Shown here: positions 22,437 to 34,390 of the stretch, in pieces
Layout: each line of letters starts with the position of its first letter
Position numbering within the stretch: position 1 is the first letter of the stretch
Assembly (NCBI RefSeq): GCF_032452875.1
Contig: NC_083885.1
Location: 28,375,925 to 28,439,924, forward strand
Reading direction: 5' to 3'
DNA: 64,000 nucleotides
Source of the DNA: Bos javanicus
Taxonomy: Eukaryota > Chordata > Mammalia > Artiodactyla > Bovidae
Notes under the pieces: model-generated
Told to the model about the DNA's origin: nothing
Database searches by the model: none
Seen by the model: only the letters and a program-made list of their open reading frames with translations
Translations under genes and position numbers: made by a program

Positions 22437-24071
22437 AAAAGGCAGCAGGGTACAAGATTAATGTAGAGAAAGCTGTTGAATTTCTTTACACTTAAGGAAT
22501 TACCAGCAAAAACAAAGTAAAACAAAGCAAAAACAAAAAACAACTTAGAATAAATTTGACAAAGGAAGTGAAAAGGTTATATGCTGAGACATATTAACTA
22601 TAAGACATCGATAAAGGAAATTGATACTCAGAGAAATCAAAAGATATTCCATGCTCTTGAACTGGAAGAATTGATATTGTTAAAATGATACTACTACCCA
22701 GAAATCTACATATTTAAAGCATCTTTATCAAATTACCCACGATATTTTTCACAGAACTGGAACAAATAATCCTAAAATTTATATGGAACCATAAAAGACC
22801 AAGAATTGCCAAAATAACCCAGGAGAAAAAGAACAAAGGTAGAAGCACAACTGCCAGACTTCAGACAATACTACAAAGCTACAGTAATCAAAAGTGTGAT
22901 ATTGGCACAGACATATGAATCAATGCAGCTGGATAGAGAGCCCAGCAATAAACACAACTACAGTCAATTAATCTTTGACAAAGGAAGCAAAATTATACAA
23001 TGAAGAAAAGAGTCTCTTCAGAAAGTGGTGTTGAGACATATGGACAGCTGCATATAAAGCAATGAAGTTATAACACTCCCACACACACAAACTCAAAATG
23101 GCTTAAACTTAAATAAAACACAAGACACCAAAAAACTCCTAGAAGAGGACATAGGCAAAACAATGTCTGATATAGATTGTAATAATGCTTTCTCACATCA
23201 GTCACCCAAGGCAATAGAAATAAAAGCAAAAATAAACATATGAAACCTAATAAAGCTTAAAAGCTTTCTCACAGCAAAGAAAACCATAAACACAAGGTAA
23301 CATACAGACTGGGAGAAAGTATTTGCAAACAATGCAACTGATAAGGGATTAATTTCCAAAATACACAAATAGTTCATACAGCTCAATATCAAAAACAACT
23401 CAATCAAAATGTTGGCTGAAGACACAGGCATTTCTCCAAAGAAGACATATAAATGGCCAACAGACACATGTAAGATGCTCAAAATCACTAATTATTGGAG
23501 AAATACAAGTCAAAACTACATCAGAATATCACCTTCCAACTGTAAGAAGGCATGCATACATGCTAAGTTGCTTCAGCCGTGTCCAACTCTTTGCCACCCT
23601 ATGGACTATAGCCCTCCAGGCTCTTTTGTCCATGGAATCCTCCAGGCAAGAATACTGGAGTGGGTTGCCACCCTCTCCTCCAGGGGATAGTCCCAGTCCA
23701 GGGATTGAACCCATGTCTCTTACATCTCCTCCTGTACAGGCAGGTCCTTTACCACTACCACCATCTGTAAGAATGGTCATCATTAAAAATCTACAAATAA
23801 CAAATGCTGGAGAGGATGTGGAGGAAAGGGAACCCTCCTACACTGTTAGTGGGAATGTAAATTAGTGCAGCCACTATGGAAAACAGTACAGAGTTTCCTT
23901 AAAAACCTGAAAATAGAACTGCCATATGATCCAGCAATCCTACTCCTGGGCATATGTTGAGAGAAAACTAATTCAAAAAGATAAATGCATCTTAATATTC
24001 ATAACAGCACTATTTACATTAGTAAAGACATGGAAATATCCAAAATATCCATGGACAGATGAATGGATAAA
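22437..24071 (+). pseudogene. L1 #1 ORF2, C-terminal half
   Basis: The order of L1 words is as expected: 'ggtacaagattaatgtagagaaa', 'tggaagaattgatattgttaaaatg', 'cttcagacaatactacaaagctac', 'gctggagaggatgtgg', 'gatccagcaatcctactcctgggca'. It stops at 'gatgaatggataaag', so the last ORF2 codons and 3' UTR are absent. Many stops are present. Confidence 0.8.
23549..23764 (-). mobile_element. Bov-tA SINE, antisense, with 9-bp TSD
   Basis: The antisense SINE runs from 'gttgcttcagccgtgtccaac' to 'caggtcctttaccactaccacc'. Flanks share ctgtaagaa (23540-23548 and 23765-23773). It sits in the C-terminal part of L1 #1 ORF2. Confidence 0.88.
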
Positions 24072-24881
24072 GATGAAGGATCAGACCAAGTTGGTGGAGG
24101 AAGAGGACATGGAGCTAACCTTCTCCCAAAAATATGTCAAAATTACATCTATACGTGAAAAGATTCTCACAGAACATCTATTGAAGGCTGGCAGAAGACC
24201 TCAGATTTCCAAAAGGGGAAGAAAAATCTCCACATAACTGAGTAGGATAAAATAAAGAGAGTGAGAGAGAGAAAGGAACTGGGATGGGATTCGTGCCCCT
24301 GAGTGGGAGCTGTGAAACAGGAAACATTTCCACACACTGAGACATTCCTTCATTGGTGGGGAGATTAGACAGGACAGGGGGGAGCCTCAGAGCCTCAGAG
24401 GAGAGTGCAGTGACCAGTTTACAGGGGTAAAACAGAGGAAGACCTGCACAGATGGTTTGCATTGCTCAGTATTCCCCAGTCTGTGACACTCCTACACTGG
24501 GGCAAGCCGGTACTGGACATTGAAGCTCAGGATTTGCAGGTCAGACCAAGGGAGAGGATTAGGGGTGAGCCGCATGGAGATACCCTAAAGGGGGCTAGAA
24601 TATGGAACCCCACAACCAAGAAAGTACAGGAAGAAGCCTGGGCCCACCAGAGAGGCAAGGCACTATGTTTGCTTGTTTGTTTGTTTTTTGTGGGGGGTGG
24701 CTACCAGGAGAGGGGAGGGACCACCATAGGAGCTTCTTTCTCCAGGTACATGCTCTCAGGCAGCAGGGCACTGTCCACGGGAGTTCCAGTTGCAAGTATG
24801 AGCTGCCATTGTCATCTCTGACTCCAGAGGCAGTCACAGGCATTGACTGCTGCTGCTCTGGAGGGTCCTGAGACCAGGCAC

Positions 24882-25205
24882 CAATGGCTGCCCCTGCCTC
24901 CCTGGGAACACGTCTGGACCGTCACCACCAAGGGTCCCAGGGCCAGACAGCAACCTCTGCCCCTGCCTTCCCAAGAGCATGTGTGGCCCACCACTGCCAT
25001 GATTGCTGAAACCACGTGCCAACTACTGCCCCTGCCTTCTTGGGAGCAGGCATGGCCCAACTCCATCACAGTCAAGGGTCTTATGACCTAGTGCCAGCTG
25101 CTGCTCCCACCTAGCTGGGAGAATGTGTGGCCTTTCTTTGCCAAGGGCCCCTACAACCAGGAGTCAACCTCTGCCTCCACCTCCTTGGGAATGCACACAG
25201 GCCAT
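24882..25205 (+). repeat. Degenerate tandem repeat, 69-74 bp units, in the L1 5' UTR
   Basis: A unit starting 'caacctctgcccctgcctt' recurs at 24882, 24951, 25020, 25094 and 25165, spaced 69, 69, 74 and 71 bp. Each unit has the order 'ctgcccctgcc', 'tgggagca/aatg', 'tggcc', and a 'caccatca' or 'gccaagggcc' part. It resembles 5' UTR monomers of L1 families. Confidence 0.75.
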
Positions 25206-25285
25206 GTACCTGCACATCCCCTATCAAGATGATAAGAGCCAGAACACACTGAGAAAAGAGATAAGCATCCCAATCAAATATAGCT

Positions 25286-25309
25286 CACACACACACACAC
25301 ACACACACA
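25286..25309. repeat. (CA)12 microsatellite
   Basis: An uninterrupted CA run near the 3' end of the L1 #2 5' UTR. Confidence 0.95.
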
Positions 25310-25787
25310 ATAAATAAAATCCACACAAGCTATGCAGGGACACTCCTACATATAAATAGCCCTTCCCAAGACTACAATAAATAGTTTCTCCTAAACCCAT
25401 AAGCAAAATGAAAAAGTGCATGAACCATTCTCAGTTAAAAGCCCAAGAAAATGCCCTGGAAGGAACAAACAATGAAATAGACCTTTTCAGTCTAATGGAC
25501 ACCAAGTTCAAAAAGGAGGTAATGAAAATATGGAAGGAATTAAGAAAGGTTTTTAACAGAAATGCAGATTATGGCAAAAAGGAACTAGAAACTGTAAGGA
25601 GGAGCCAGGAAAAATAAAATTCATTTATTGAGATAAAAGCTCAGCTAAAGGCAATGACTAGCAGAATGAAAAATACAGAAGAAAGAATAAGTGATCAGGA
25701 AGATAGAATTAATGAAAATTATGCAATCAAAACAGAACACCAATTTTTTAAAAAGTAAAGCAATATAAGAGACCTATGGGATAATAT

Positions 25788-26059
25788 GGAGAAGGCAATG
25801 GCACCCCACTCCAGTACTCTTGCCTGGAAAATCCCATGGAAGGCGGAGCCTGGTAGGCTGCAGTCCATGGGGTCACTAAGAGTCAGATATGACTGAGTGA
25901 CTTCACTTTCACTTTCACTTTCATGCATTGGAGAAGGAAATGGCAACCCACTCCAGTGTTCTTGCCTGGAGAATCCCAGGGACAGGGGAGCCTGGTGGGC
26001 TGCCGTCCATGGGGTCGCACAGAGTCGTACACAACTGAAGAGACAGCAGCAACAGCAGC
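25788..26059 (+). mobile_element. Bov-A2 SINE with 12-bp TSD
   Basis: Two A units plus a (CAG/AAC)n end. Perfect atgggataatat copies flank it (25776-25787 and 26060-26071) inside ORF1 of L1 #2. Confidence 0.95.
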
Positions 26060-26512
26060 ATGGGATAATATAGAGCATGCCAATATATGCATAATAGGAA
26101 TTCCAGAAGGAGAAGAAAGAGAAAACAGGATTGGAAATGTATTTGAAGAAATCATAGTTGAAAACTTTCCAAACCTAAAGAAAAAAACATAACCAGATAT
26201 AGGAAGCCCAGAGGATCCCAAACAAAATGAACCCAAACAGACTTACACATATTATAATAAAAATGGCAAAAGTTAAAGAGGATTCTAAAGGCAGCAAGGG
26301 AAAAAATATATATATTACAAAGGAACCCCCCCACCCCCACCAAGGATATCAGCTGATTTGTCTACAGAAATACTGTAGGCCAGAAGGGAGTGGAAAAATA
26401 GATTCAAAAATTTTAAAGGGAATCTGCAACCTAGGATACTCTACCAAGCAAGATAATCATTTAGAATAGGAGAAAAAATAATTTCTAAGCAAGAAAAAAC
26501 TAAAAGGCTACA

Positions 26513-26757
26513 AGTGTCCGACTCCATGCGACCCCATAGACAGCAGCCCACCAGGCTCCCCGGTCCCTGGGATTCTCCAGGCAAGAACATTGGAGTGGGT
26601 TGCCATTTCCTTCTCCAATGCATGAAAGTGAAAAGTGAAAGTGAAGTCACTCAGTCGTGTCTGACTCTTAGCGACCCCACGGACTGCAGCCCACCAGGCT
26701 CCTCCATCCATGGGATTTTCCAGCCAAGAGTACTGGAGTGGGGTACCATTGCCTTCT
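26513..26757 (-). mobile_element. Bov-A2 SINE, antisense
   Basis: The dimer is read in antisense: '...gttgccatttccttctccaatgcatgaaagtg' then '...ggtaccattgccttctc'. It lies in the C-terminal part of ORF1 of L1 #2. No clear TSD. Open frames here on both strands (for example 26514-26810) are mostly SINE translation. Confidence 0.92.
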
Positions 26758-27231
26758 CTGACAATAATACTATACCTACCATAAAAGAAATATTGAAATG
26801 TCTTCTTTAAATAGAAAAGAAGGAAGAAGATACAGGAAGGAGATCGTAGTGGAAATCACTTTAATTAACCAGAATATAGATTAAAAAAACAAACAACCTG
26901 TTTGTGAAGGCAATGATAAATACAAGAAGACCAAAAGGATAAACATTAAGATGTAAAAAATGACACTGAAATTATAAAATGTGGAGAAGAGTAAGAAAAT
27001 GTAGACTTTTAAAAATAATGTGTTTGAGCATATATGATTATCAGTATAAAGCAAGCAGATATAGGAATGGATGAATACACTTGAGAAACAAGGCAACTAG
27101 AAATCCAAAGACATACAACAGATTCAAAAAAGCCAAACAAAACACAATAATAAAACAGAAGGAATTCATCAAACCATAAAAAGAAAAAAGGAACAAAGAA
27201 GACACAGAATCAACTGTAAAACAAGGTCTGA

Positions 27232-28825
27232 AATGGCAATAAATACATATCTGTCAATAATTACCCTAAATATCAATGGACTGGATGCTGCAGTCAAAAG
27301 ACAGAGTGAGAGACTAGATGAAAAAAACAAGAGCCTGCAATATGCTATCCATAAGAGACCCACCTTAGGGCAAAGGGGCACACAAAGGTGATTGAAAGTG
27401 AGGGGATGAAAAGATATTTCAGGCAAATGTAAATAAGAAAGCAACAGTTAAACAGTACTCATATCAGACAAGATAGACTTTAAAACAAAGGCCATAACGA
27501 AGATAAAGAAAGACACTATATAATGGTAAAATGACAAATACAAAAAGAGGATTTTACACACATTGATATATATGCACCTAACACAGAAGCACCCAAATCT
27601 GTAGAACAGATACTAATAGACATAAAGGGAGAAACTGATGGGACTATGGTAACAGTAGGAGACTTTAACACCCCACTCACATCAATGGACAGATTTTCTG
27701 GACAAAATATCAATAAGGCAACAGAGATCCTAAATGATACATTAGAACAGTTAGACTTAACTGATATTTTTCAGGATATTATATACCCCAAAACCAGAAT
27801 ACATATTCTTTTCAAATGTACATGTAACAGTCTCTAAGACTGACCACATACTAGGGCACAAAACTAACCTCAAAAAAAAAAATTTAAGTACAGAAACTAT
27901 TTCAAGCATTTCCTATAACCAAAATGGCATGAAACCAGAATCAATCATGGAAAAGAAATGAGAAAAAGCAATTACATGGAGACTAAACAACATCCTACCA
28001 AAAAAAAAAAAAAAATCAACAATGAAATAAAAAGCTAAATTTAAAAATACTCTGAGATAAATAACAATGAAAACACAGTATATAAAGTCTATGGGATGCA
28101 GCAAAAGCAGTTCTTAGAGGGAAGTTCATACAGGCTTTCCTCAAAAAAAAAAAAAAAAAAAAAACAAGAAATATCTGAAATAACCTAAAATTATTCCACC
28201 TAAAAGAATTAGACAAAGAAGAACAAACAAACCCTGAGGTCAGCAGAAGGAAAGAAATAATAAAGATGAGGGAGGAAGTAAATAAAATAGAAAATTTAAA
28301 AATATATTAAAAAAATCAATAAAACCACGAGCTGGTTCCTTAAGAGGGTAAACAAAATTGACAAACCTCTGTCCAGGCACATCAAGAAGAAAGGAGAGAA
28401 AACCCAAATGAACAGAATAAGAAAATAAAAAAGAAATCTCAACTGATATAGCAGAAATACCAAATATCATAAAATTATACTATATACAGTTATATGCCAA
28501 CAAATTTGACAACCTAGAAGTGGACAGCTTTCTAGAAACATATAACTCACCAAAACTTATAAGAAATAGATAATTTGAACAGACTGATGCTAAGAAGTGA
28601 AATAAAATCTGTAATTAAAACAAGCAAAACAACAACAACAAAAAAACGCCCCCCACAAGTCCCTACAAACAGAATTTGAAGATAGATGGCTTCACTGAGG
28701 AATTCTAATAACCAACATACAAAGAACTTATACCAATCCTTCACAAATTCTTCCAAAGGACTGAATAGGAGGGAATTCCAAATAAGTTCTATGAAGCCAC
28801 CATCATGCTAACAAAACCAGAGTGA
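27232..28825 (+). pseudogene. L1 #2 ORF2, endonuclease and linker
   Basis: ORF2 starts at 'aaatggcaataaatacatatctgtcaataattacc', the beginning of the apurinic endonuclease domain (ITLNINGLD). It continues through 'aggagactttaacaccccactcacatcaatgg' (VGDFNTPL, an endonuclease motif). It passes the linker and reaches 'ttctatgaagccaccatcatgctaac' just before the RT. A-runs, indels and stops break the frame. The longest open piece is 27646-27837. Confidence 0.75.
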
Positions 28826-29930
28826 AAGAGTGAAAGTTGCTCAGTTCAGGCTGTTCAATCGCTCAGTCGTGTCCGACTCTTTGTGACCCCATGAATCGCA
28901 GCATGCCAGGCCTCCCTGTCCATCACCAACTCCCGGAGTTCACCCAGACTCAGGTCCATCGAGTCAGTGATGCCATCCAGCCATCTCATCCTCTGTCGTC
29001 CCCTTCTCCTCTTGCCCCCAATCCCTCCCAGCATCAGAGTCTTTTCCAATGAGTCAACACTTCGAATGAGGTAGCCAAAGTACTGGAGTTTCAGCTTTAG
29101 CATCATTCCTTCCAAAGAAATACCAGGGCTGATCTCCTTTAGAATGGACTGATTGGATCTCCTTGCAGTCCAAGGGACTCTCAAAAGTCTTCTCCAACAC
29201 TACAGTTCAAAAGCATCAATTCTTCGGCGCTCAGCCTTCTTCACAGTCCAACTCTCACATCCATACATGACCACTGGAAAAACCATAGCCTTGACTAGAC
29301 GAACCTTTGTTGGCAAAGCAATGTCTCTGCTTTTGAATATGCTATCTAGGTTGGTCATAACTTTCCTTCCAAGGAGTAAGCGTCTTTTAATTTCATGGCT
29401 GCAGTCACCATCTGCAGTGATTTTGGAGCCCCCAAAAATGAAGTCTGACACTGTTTCCACTGTTTCCCCATCTATTTGTCATGAAGTGATGGGACCAGAT
29501 GCCATGATCTTCGTTTTCTGAATGTTGAGCTTTAAGCCAACTTTTTCACTCTCCTCTTTCACTTTCATCAAGAGGCTTTTGAGTTCCTCTTCACTTTCTG
29601 CCATAAGGGTGGTATCATCTGTATATCTGAGGTTATTGATATTTCTCCTGGCAATCTTGATTCCAGCTTGTGTTTCTTCCAGTCCAGCGTTTCTTATGAT
29701 GTACTCTGCATATAAGTTAAATAAGCAGGGTGACAACATACAGCCTTGATGTACTCCTTTTCCTATTTGGAACCAGTCTGTTGTTCCATGTCCAGTTCTA
29801 ACTGTTGCTTCCTGACCTGCATACAAATTTCTCAAGAGGCCGATCAGGTGGTCTGATATTCCCATCTCTTTCAGAATTTTCCACAGTTTATTGTGATCCA
29901 CACAGGCAAAGGCTTTGGCACAGTCAATAA
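28826..29930 (-). pseudogene. BovB LINE, antisense, reverse-transcriptase remnant
   Basis: The 3' end lies at the left ('caatcgctcagtcgtgtccgactc') and the copy extends back to the RT region. The minus-strand frame 29479-29946 contains KAFACVDHNKLW, QGCMLSPCLFNLYAEY and an active-site box YTDD (Ala to Thr; both aspartates kept). The C-terminal part lies in other frames (28855-29184, 29200-29460). The first 17 bases (gtgaaagttgctcag) look like the tail of an antisense Bov-tA rather than BovB. Confidence 0.88.
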
Positions 29931-30053
29931 ATGGACTGTAGCCCATCAGGCTTTCCTCTGTTCATGGGATTCTCCAGGCAAGTATACTGGAGTGGATTGC
30001 CATTCTCTTCTCCAGGGGATCCTCCCAAACCAGGGATCAAACCCAGCTTTCCT
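29931..30053 (-). mobile_element. Bov-tA SINE fragment, antisense
   Basis: It runs from 'atggactgtagcccatcaggc' to 'ccagggatcaaacccagc' and lacks the tRNA-like head. It abuts the BovB directly and may be the other half of the SINE scrap at 28826. Confidence 0.8.
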
Positions 30054-30625
30054 GTTTTATCTTCTTTTGGTTTTGCTTCCTTTTGGTCTTTACCCTACTG
30101 GGGTCTTTGGGAACTGTGTGTATGTGTAACAGCATCTATCATACCTCTTCTTTTTAGCTTAGGCTGGATTTGAAGAGTCAGAACAGGAAAATACTTAAGG
30201 ATACCTGAGACTCTCACAGAGAAATAGATGAGAGCTGCTGTTTCTTTTAGCTTTGCTTTCCTGTTCTTTATTATTTTTTTAATGTAATCTCTCCTTTTAT
30301 CAACCTTCATCAGTTCATACTGTAAGAAAGTGAAATCTCTAAAGGCAAATAACCTTATGAATCTGCTGAGTGTGAAGAGAAAAGGTCATGGTATAAATGA
30401 GTGGATTAGGAGGGAGACACCTAACTCCAGGGGTTTACAGTTGGTAAAAACTCAGGCTTTGTTGTACAATAAGTATCATTATGTGTTACACAATGACTGG
30501 GTACTGATTGCTTGCAGTGGCACAAGCATAAGCAATCCTTCAAAATCAAGTATAAATATAACGAGAAAAAAAGCAATATAGAAAAATTCAGAAATGTCCA
30601 ACTATTGCTATTTCTTGGGTGAAAC
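30054..30625. other. Unassigned about 570-bp segment lodged inside L1 #2
   Basis: This sequence is neither L1, BovB nor SINE by eye, yet L1 ORF2 continues on both sides (to 28817 and from about 30628). The ORF 30330-30581 (83 codons) has no domain I know. It could be an LTR piece, captured genomic DNA or a transduced segment. Confidence 0.5.
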
Positions 30626-31341
30626 TCTAAAACCAGACAAAGACACAAAAAAGAAAGTTACAGGTCAATATCTTTGATGAATATAGATGCAAAAATTATA
30701 AACAAAATATTAGCAAACCAAATACAAATCATAACACCCATGTCCAAGTGAGATTCATCCTAAATTCACAAGGATAGGTCAACATATGCCAATCAATCAA
30801 TATTATACACCAGATTAATAAAGTCAAAGCCTACATGATCATCTCAATAGATGCAGAAGAAGCATCTGAATAATACATCCATTTATGATAAAAATTCTTA
30901 CCAAAGTGGGTATAAAGGGAACATATTTAAACATAATAAAAGCCATTTATGAAAATCCCACAGGGAACATAACACTCAATGGTGAAAAGCTGAAAGCCTT
31001 TCCTTGAAAATTCATGTGGGAAAATCTGGGAAAAGACATGGATGTTCACTTTCACCACTTCTATTCAACATACTATTGGAAATCCTAGCTGCATCAATCA
31101 GAAAAGAAAAGAAGTACAAGGTATCCAAAGTGGAAAGGAAGAGGTAAAATCGTCAGTATATGCAGATTACATAGTATATCATTAGAAAGTCATGACAACT
31201 CCACAAGAAAACAACTAGATCTAATAAATGAATACAGCTAATAGAAGGATACAAGATTAACATTCACAAATCAGTTGCATTTCTTTACAGTAACAGTGAA
31301 AAATCAGAAAGGGAATATGAAAAAACAACACCTTTAAAATC
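30626..31341 (+). pseudogene. L1 #2 ORF2, reverse-transcriptase core remnant
   Basis: The order of RT words is preserved: 'ttacaggtcaatatctttgatgaat', 'atctcaatagatgcagaagaagcatctg' (box A, degraded), 'agacatggatgttcactttcacc' and 'gtatatgcagattacatag' (the FADD box, now YADY). Stops and a frameshift occur throughout. It ends at the insertion point of L1 #3. Confidence 0.78.
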
Positions 31342-33479
31342 ACGCCAGGGAGTCAAGATGGCAGAGAAGTAGGAGGAATTCATCTCTGCCCACAAAAGCA
31401 TCAAGAATACATCTACAAATGCAACATTTAGCATAGAGAACCAGCTGAACACTGGCATAGGACTCTGACATCCAAAAGGAGAAGATCCCCGAATAACTGG
31501 GTAGAATGAAAGAAGGAAGAAAGGAAAAGGAAATGAGACAGGACCTGTACCCCTGGGGAAGTAGCTGGAAGGAGAGGAGAGGTATTCATATCCAGGGAAC
31601 CCCTCTCACAGGTAGGGAGATCAATTGAGTTATTGGAGGAGAGTACAGCAACTTGTCTGGGCAGGCAGGAGAGAGTGAGACCTATACAGACGGTTCTTGC
31701 CACAGCCCTGTATACCCCAGCCTAAGACATGTCCATTATGAATGCTTGTAGAAGAAACCCAGAATGCCACAGAAGTGCCACTGCTGAGTGACACATAAGG
31801 GGAAGGTCAGTCATTGCAGCCTCTCTCCCCAAAAGCCCATCTCTGCCTCCCTGGTCACTAAGAAAAGTGCTAGTTAGGGTTGATTCTCTCATACCCACAG
31901 CCTCCAGCTACCCTACATGCCCTGTCCTGACATGCGGCTCCCTCAACCCCAGCTGCTGCCACCTCTGTGCCCTCTTCTGGTGTGCTCTGGAGAAGCCTCA
32001 GGAACAGACCCCGATGGGTGGCCCACCAGCAGAGGTGGAACTGAAATCACTGCTGAGCCTCAAGAGCCATGCAACTAAGGAAGAAAAGCTATAATCTCTC
32101 CTTGCAGCTGGCTGAACTTCAAACTGACATTCCCATGACCTGCTTTGCAAACTCAGCACCTAGAGAACATCTGAACGGACAGTAGGTACTCCCACACCAA
32201 AACATGTCTAGCTTTAGCAGCTGTAGACTTTGTGGGCACATAACATGTGGGAGTTGGCCAGACCAGAATCTGAGATGCTCTCATAGTGCCCACAGTGGGT
32301 CCAGATCCATGATTACTGCAATTCTGGGACCCGATTTCAAAGGATCTACTCTAGGGGACTGGTAAAAACAACATCTAAGAGATACTAGGACAATTACCAG
32401 CATACTTACAGTTAACATGGAACCAAGAGCAGTACCAACAACAGTGTAATCTGAGAGTTCACACAACAGGTAAAAGGTGACACAACAGAGCATACCCATA
32501 GGTGAATAGCTCCAGAGGAGGAATACTCAGTGGCTTTCCTCCCAGTGAGAGTACTCCAATTCCCTTTACTTCCCACTGAAGATCGGGGGACCTCTACTCC
32601 AACAACTAAGGAGCAGACCCCACCTCTGATAGGGCTGTGACAACCACAGAGCAAAGAGGTGACCCACTCAATATCCAGTGCAGGCTCTGGTCACCACAGC
32701 ATCAGTCACTCCTCCTATAAATAGGATAATGGCCAGCATACAGTGAGGAAAGAGGTGACAGACATCTCCACTAAAAAACAACCCTCACACCAAAAAACAT
32801 TAAACCCATGCAAGATACACAGGGACATTCCCACATAAAACAGCCCTCCAAGACAGTCTTGAGTGTCTAGCATCAGGCAGAAAAAACTTCAGATCATTTA
32901 GCCATAAAGGGCAGCAGAGCTTGAGTGCAGGATCTCCAGAGAGCTGGCTGATAGAAACAGACTCCACCCTTGGGGGGTGCACACAAGGTCTCACATGCAC
33001 TGGGACCACACAAAGCAGAACCATCCGTAGGAAGACAGGCTACACCTACCTAGGCATCTTGGAGAGTCCCCTGGGGAGGTGAAAGTTGACAATAGATCAT
33101 TGTGAGGGATAGGACACTGGTAGCAGAAGTCCCAGGTAATACTGATTAGCATATTTTCTCCTGGAGATCCACATTTTGTCACCAAGGCCTGACACCACTC
33201 AACAACCTGCACTCTCCAGTGCTGGAAAGCCTCAGGCCAAACAACCAACAAGACAGGAACACAGCCCGACCCATCAGAAGACAGGATGCCTACAAGTCTG
33301 ATCCCGAGTTCACAGCTACCTCAAAAACACACCCCTTGACATGGCCCTGTCCATCAGAAGGGTAAGACCTATCTCTGGTGGGTGACCAGAGGGCAGGCAC
33401 CAGTCTTTCCCAACAGGAGGCCTGCAGAAGCCCCTGGACCAACCACAGTCACCAGAGGGCAGACGCCAGAAAAAGAAGC

Positions 33480-34390
33480 ATGATCCTGCAGCCTGTGGAA
33501 AAGAGACCACAATACAGAAAGTTATACAAAATGAGACAACAGGGGAAAATTTTGCAAACGAAAAGACAAAATATAAACTCACAAGAAAAACTAAATGACA
33601 AGGTGATAGACAATCTACCTGAAAGGAATTCAGAGTAATGATAGTAAAGATGATCCAAAATCTCAGAAAAAGAGTGGAGGCATAGACTGAGAAGATGCAA
33701 GAAATGTATAACAGAGAGCTAGAAGATTTAAAGAATAAGATGAACAGTACAATAACTGAAATGAAGAATATGCTAGAAGGGATCAATAACAGAATAACTG
33801 AGTCAGAAGAATGAATAAAGTGGGCAGGAACAGAGTCATGGAAGTCACTGCCACAGAAAATAAAGAAAAAAGAATGAGGACAGTCTCAGAGACCTCTGAA
33901 ACAGTATTAAATGTGCTAAGATTCACATTATAGGGATCCCACAAGGAGAAGAGAAAGATAAAGGGCCTAAGAAAATATATGCAAACTTCCCTAACCTGAG
34001 AAAGGAAATATTAGAGAATAGGAAGCACAGAGAATCCCATACAGGATGAACTCAAGGGAGAACATGCTGAGACACATATTTATCAACCTAAGAAAAAGGA
34101 AAAAAATGTTAAAAGCAACAAGGGAAAAGTAATAAATAACATACATGACAACTCCCATAAAGTTATTATCTGACTTTTTTCAGCAGAAACTCTGCATGCC
34201 ACAAGGGAGTAGCAAAATTTATTTTAAGTGATGAAAGGCAAAGACCTAAAACCAAGAACACTACTCAGCAAGGCTCTCATTCAGATTCAATGTAAAAAGT
34301 CAAAATCTTTGCAGATAAACAAAAGTAAGAAAATTCAGCACCACCAAACCAACTTTAGAACAATGCTAAGGAACTTCTCTAGGTGGGAAA
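33480..34390 (+). pseudogene. L1 #3 ORF1 remnant
   Basis: Recognisable ORF1 order: 'gacaatctacctgaaaggaattcagagtaatg', 'caagaaatgtataacagagagctag', 'ggatcccacaaggagaagagaaag', 'atgccacaagggagtagc' and 'aatgctaaggaacttctct'. A TAA ends the first open stretch near 33636, and many more stops follow. Confidence 0.7.

Larger units (their letters stand above)
13150..24071 (+). mobile_element. L1 copy #1, composite and multiply interrupted
   Basis: L1 segments lie in consistent order and orientation: 5' UTR end and ORF1 (13150-14250), ORF2 start (14544 on), endonuclease and linker (14776-15931), pre-RT and RT (19576-20735), and C-terminal ORF2 (22437-24071). It is split by SINEs at 14599, 14923, 19891 and 23549, an L1 3' UTR scrap at 15390, two nested young L1s at 15932-19575, and a BovB at 20895. 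It stops near 24071 in late ORF2 ('gatgaatggataaag'), where the 5' UTR of the next L1 begins. Stops and indels are frequent, so it is an old dead copy. Confidence 0.8.
24072..25407 (+). promoter_or_regulatory. L1 #2 5' UTR (former internal promoter region)
   Basis: GC-richer than its surroundings. It starts near 'gatcagaccaagttggtggagg' and contains 'ctattgaaggctggcagaagacctcag', found at ruminant L1 5' ends. By family knowledge the L1 5' UTR carries the element's own promoter; nothing here shows it is active. It includes degenerate tandem units (24882-25205) and a (CA)n run. Confidence 0.65.
25408..26810 (+). pseudogene. L1 #2 ORF1 remnant, split by two SINEs
   Basis: ORF1 encodes the L1 RNA-binding chaperone. 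The start at 25408 gives 69 open codons (KKEVMKIWKELRKVFNRNADYGKKELE), typical of the N-terminal coiled-coil region, ended by a TAA near 25615. The rest follows in broken form: 'gataatatagagcatgcc', 'ccagaaggagaagaaagag', 'caggccagaagggagtgg' and the C-terminus 'aaagaaatattgaaatgtc' stopping at 26808-26810. Bov-A2 copies at 25788 and 26513 interrupt it. Confidence 0.75.

Noticed and set aside
24462..24871. ORFs of 119 and 89 codons in GC-richer sequence, considered as an exon or CpG-island gene start
   Set aside because: The region is the 5' UTR of L1 #2 (L1 ORF1 follows at 25408), and ORFs occur in several frames on both strands without domains.
24882..25205. Regularly spaced repeats, considered as a CRISPR-like array
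   Set aside because: The units are 69-74 bp, contiguous and degenerate with no conserved repeat/unique spacer pattern, within an L1 5' UTR of a mammal.
33316..33786. 156-codon minus-strand ORF
   Set aside because: It is antisense to the 5' UTR and ORF1 of L1 #3, hydrophobic for the same reason as other antisense L1 frames, with no recognised domain.
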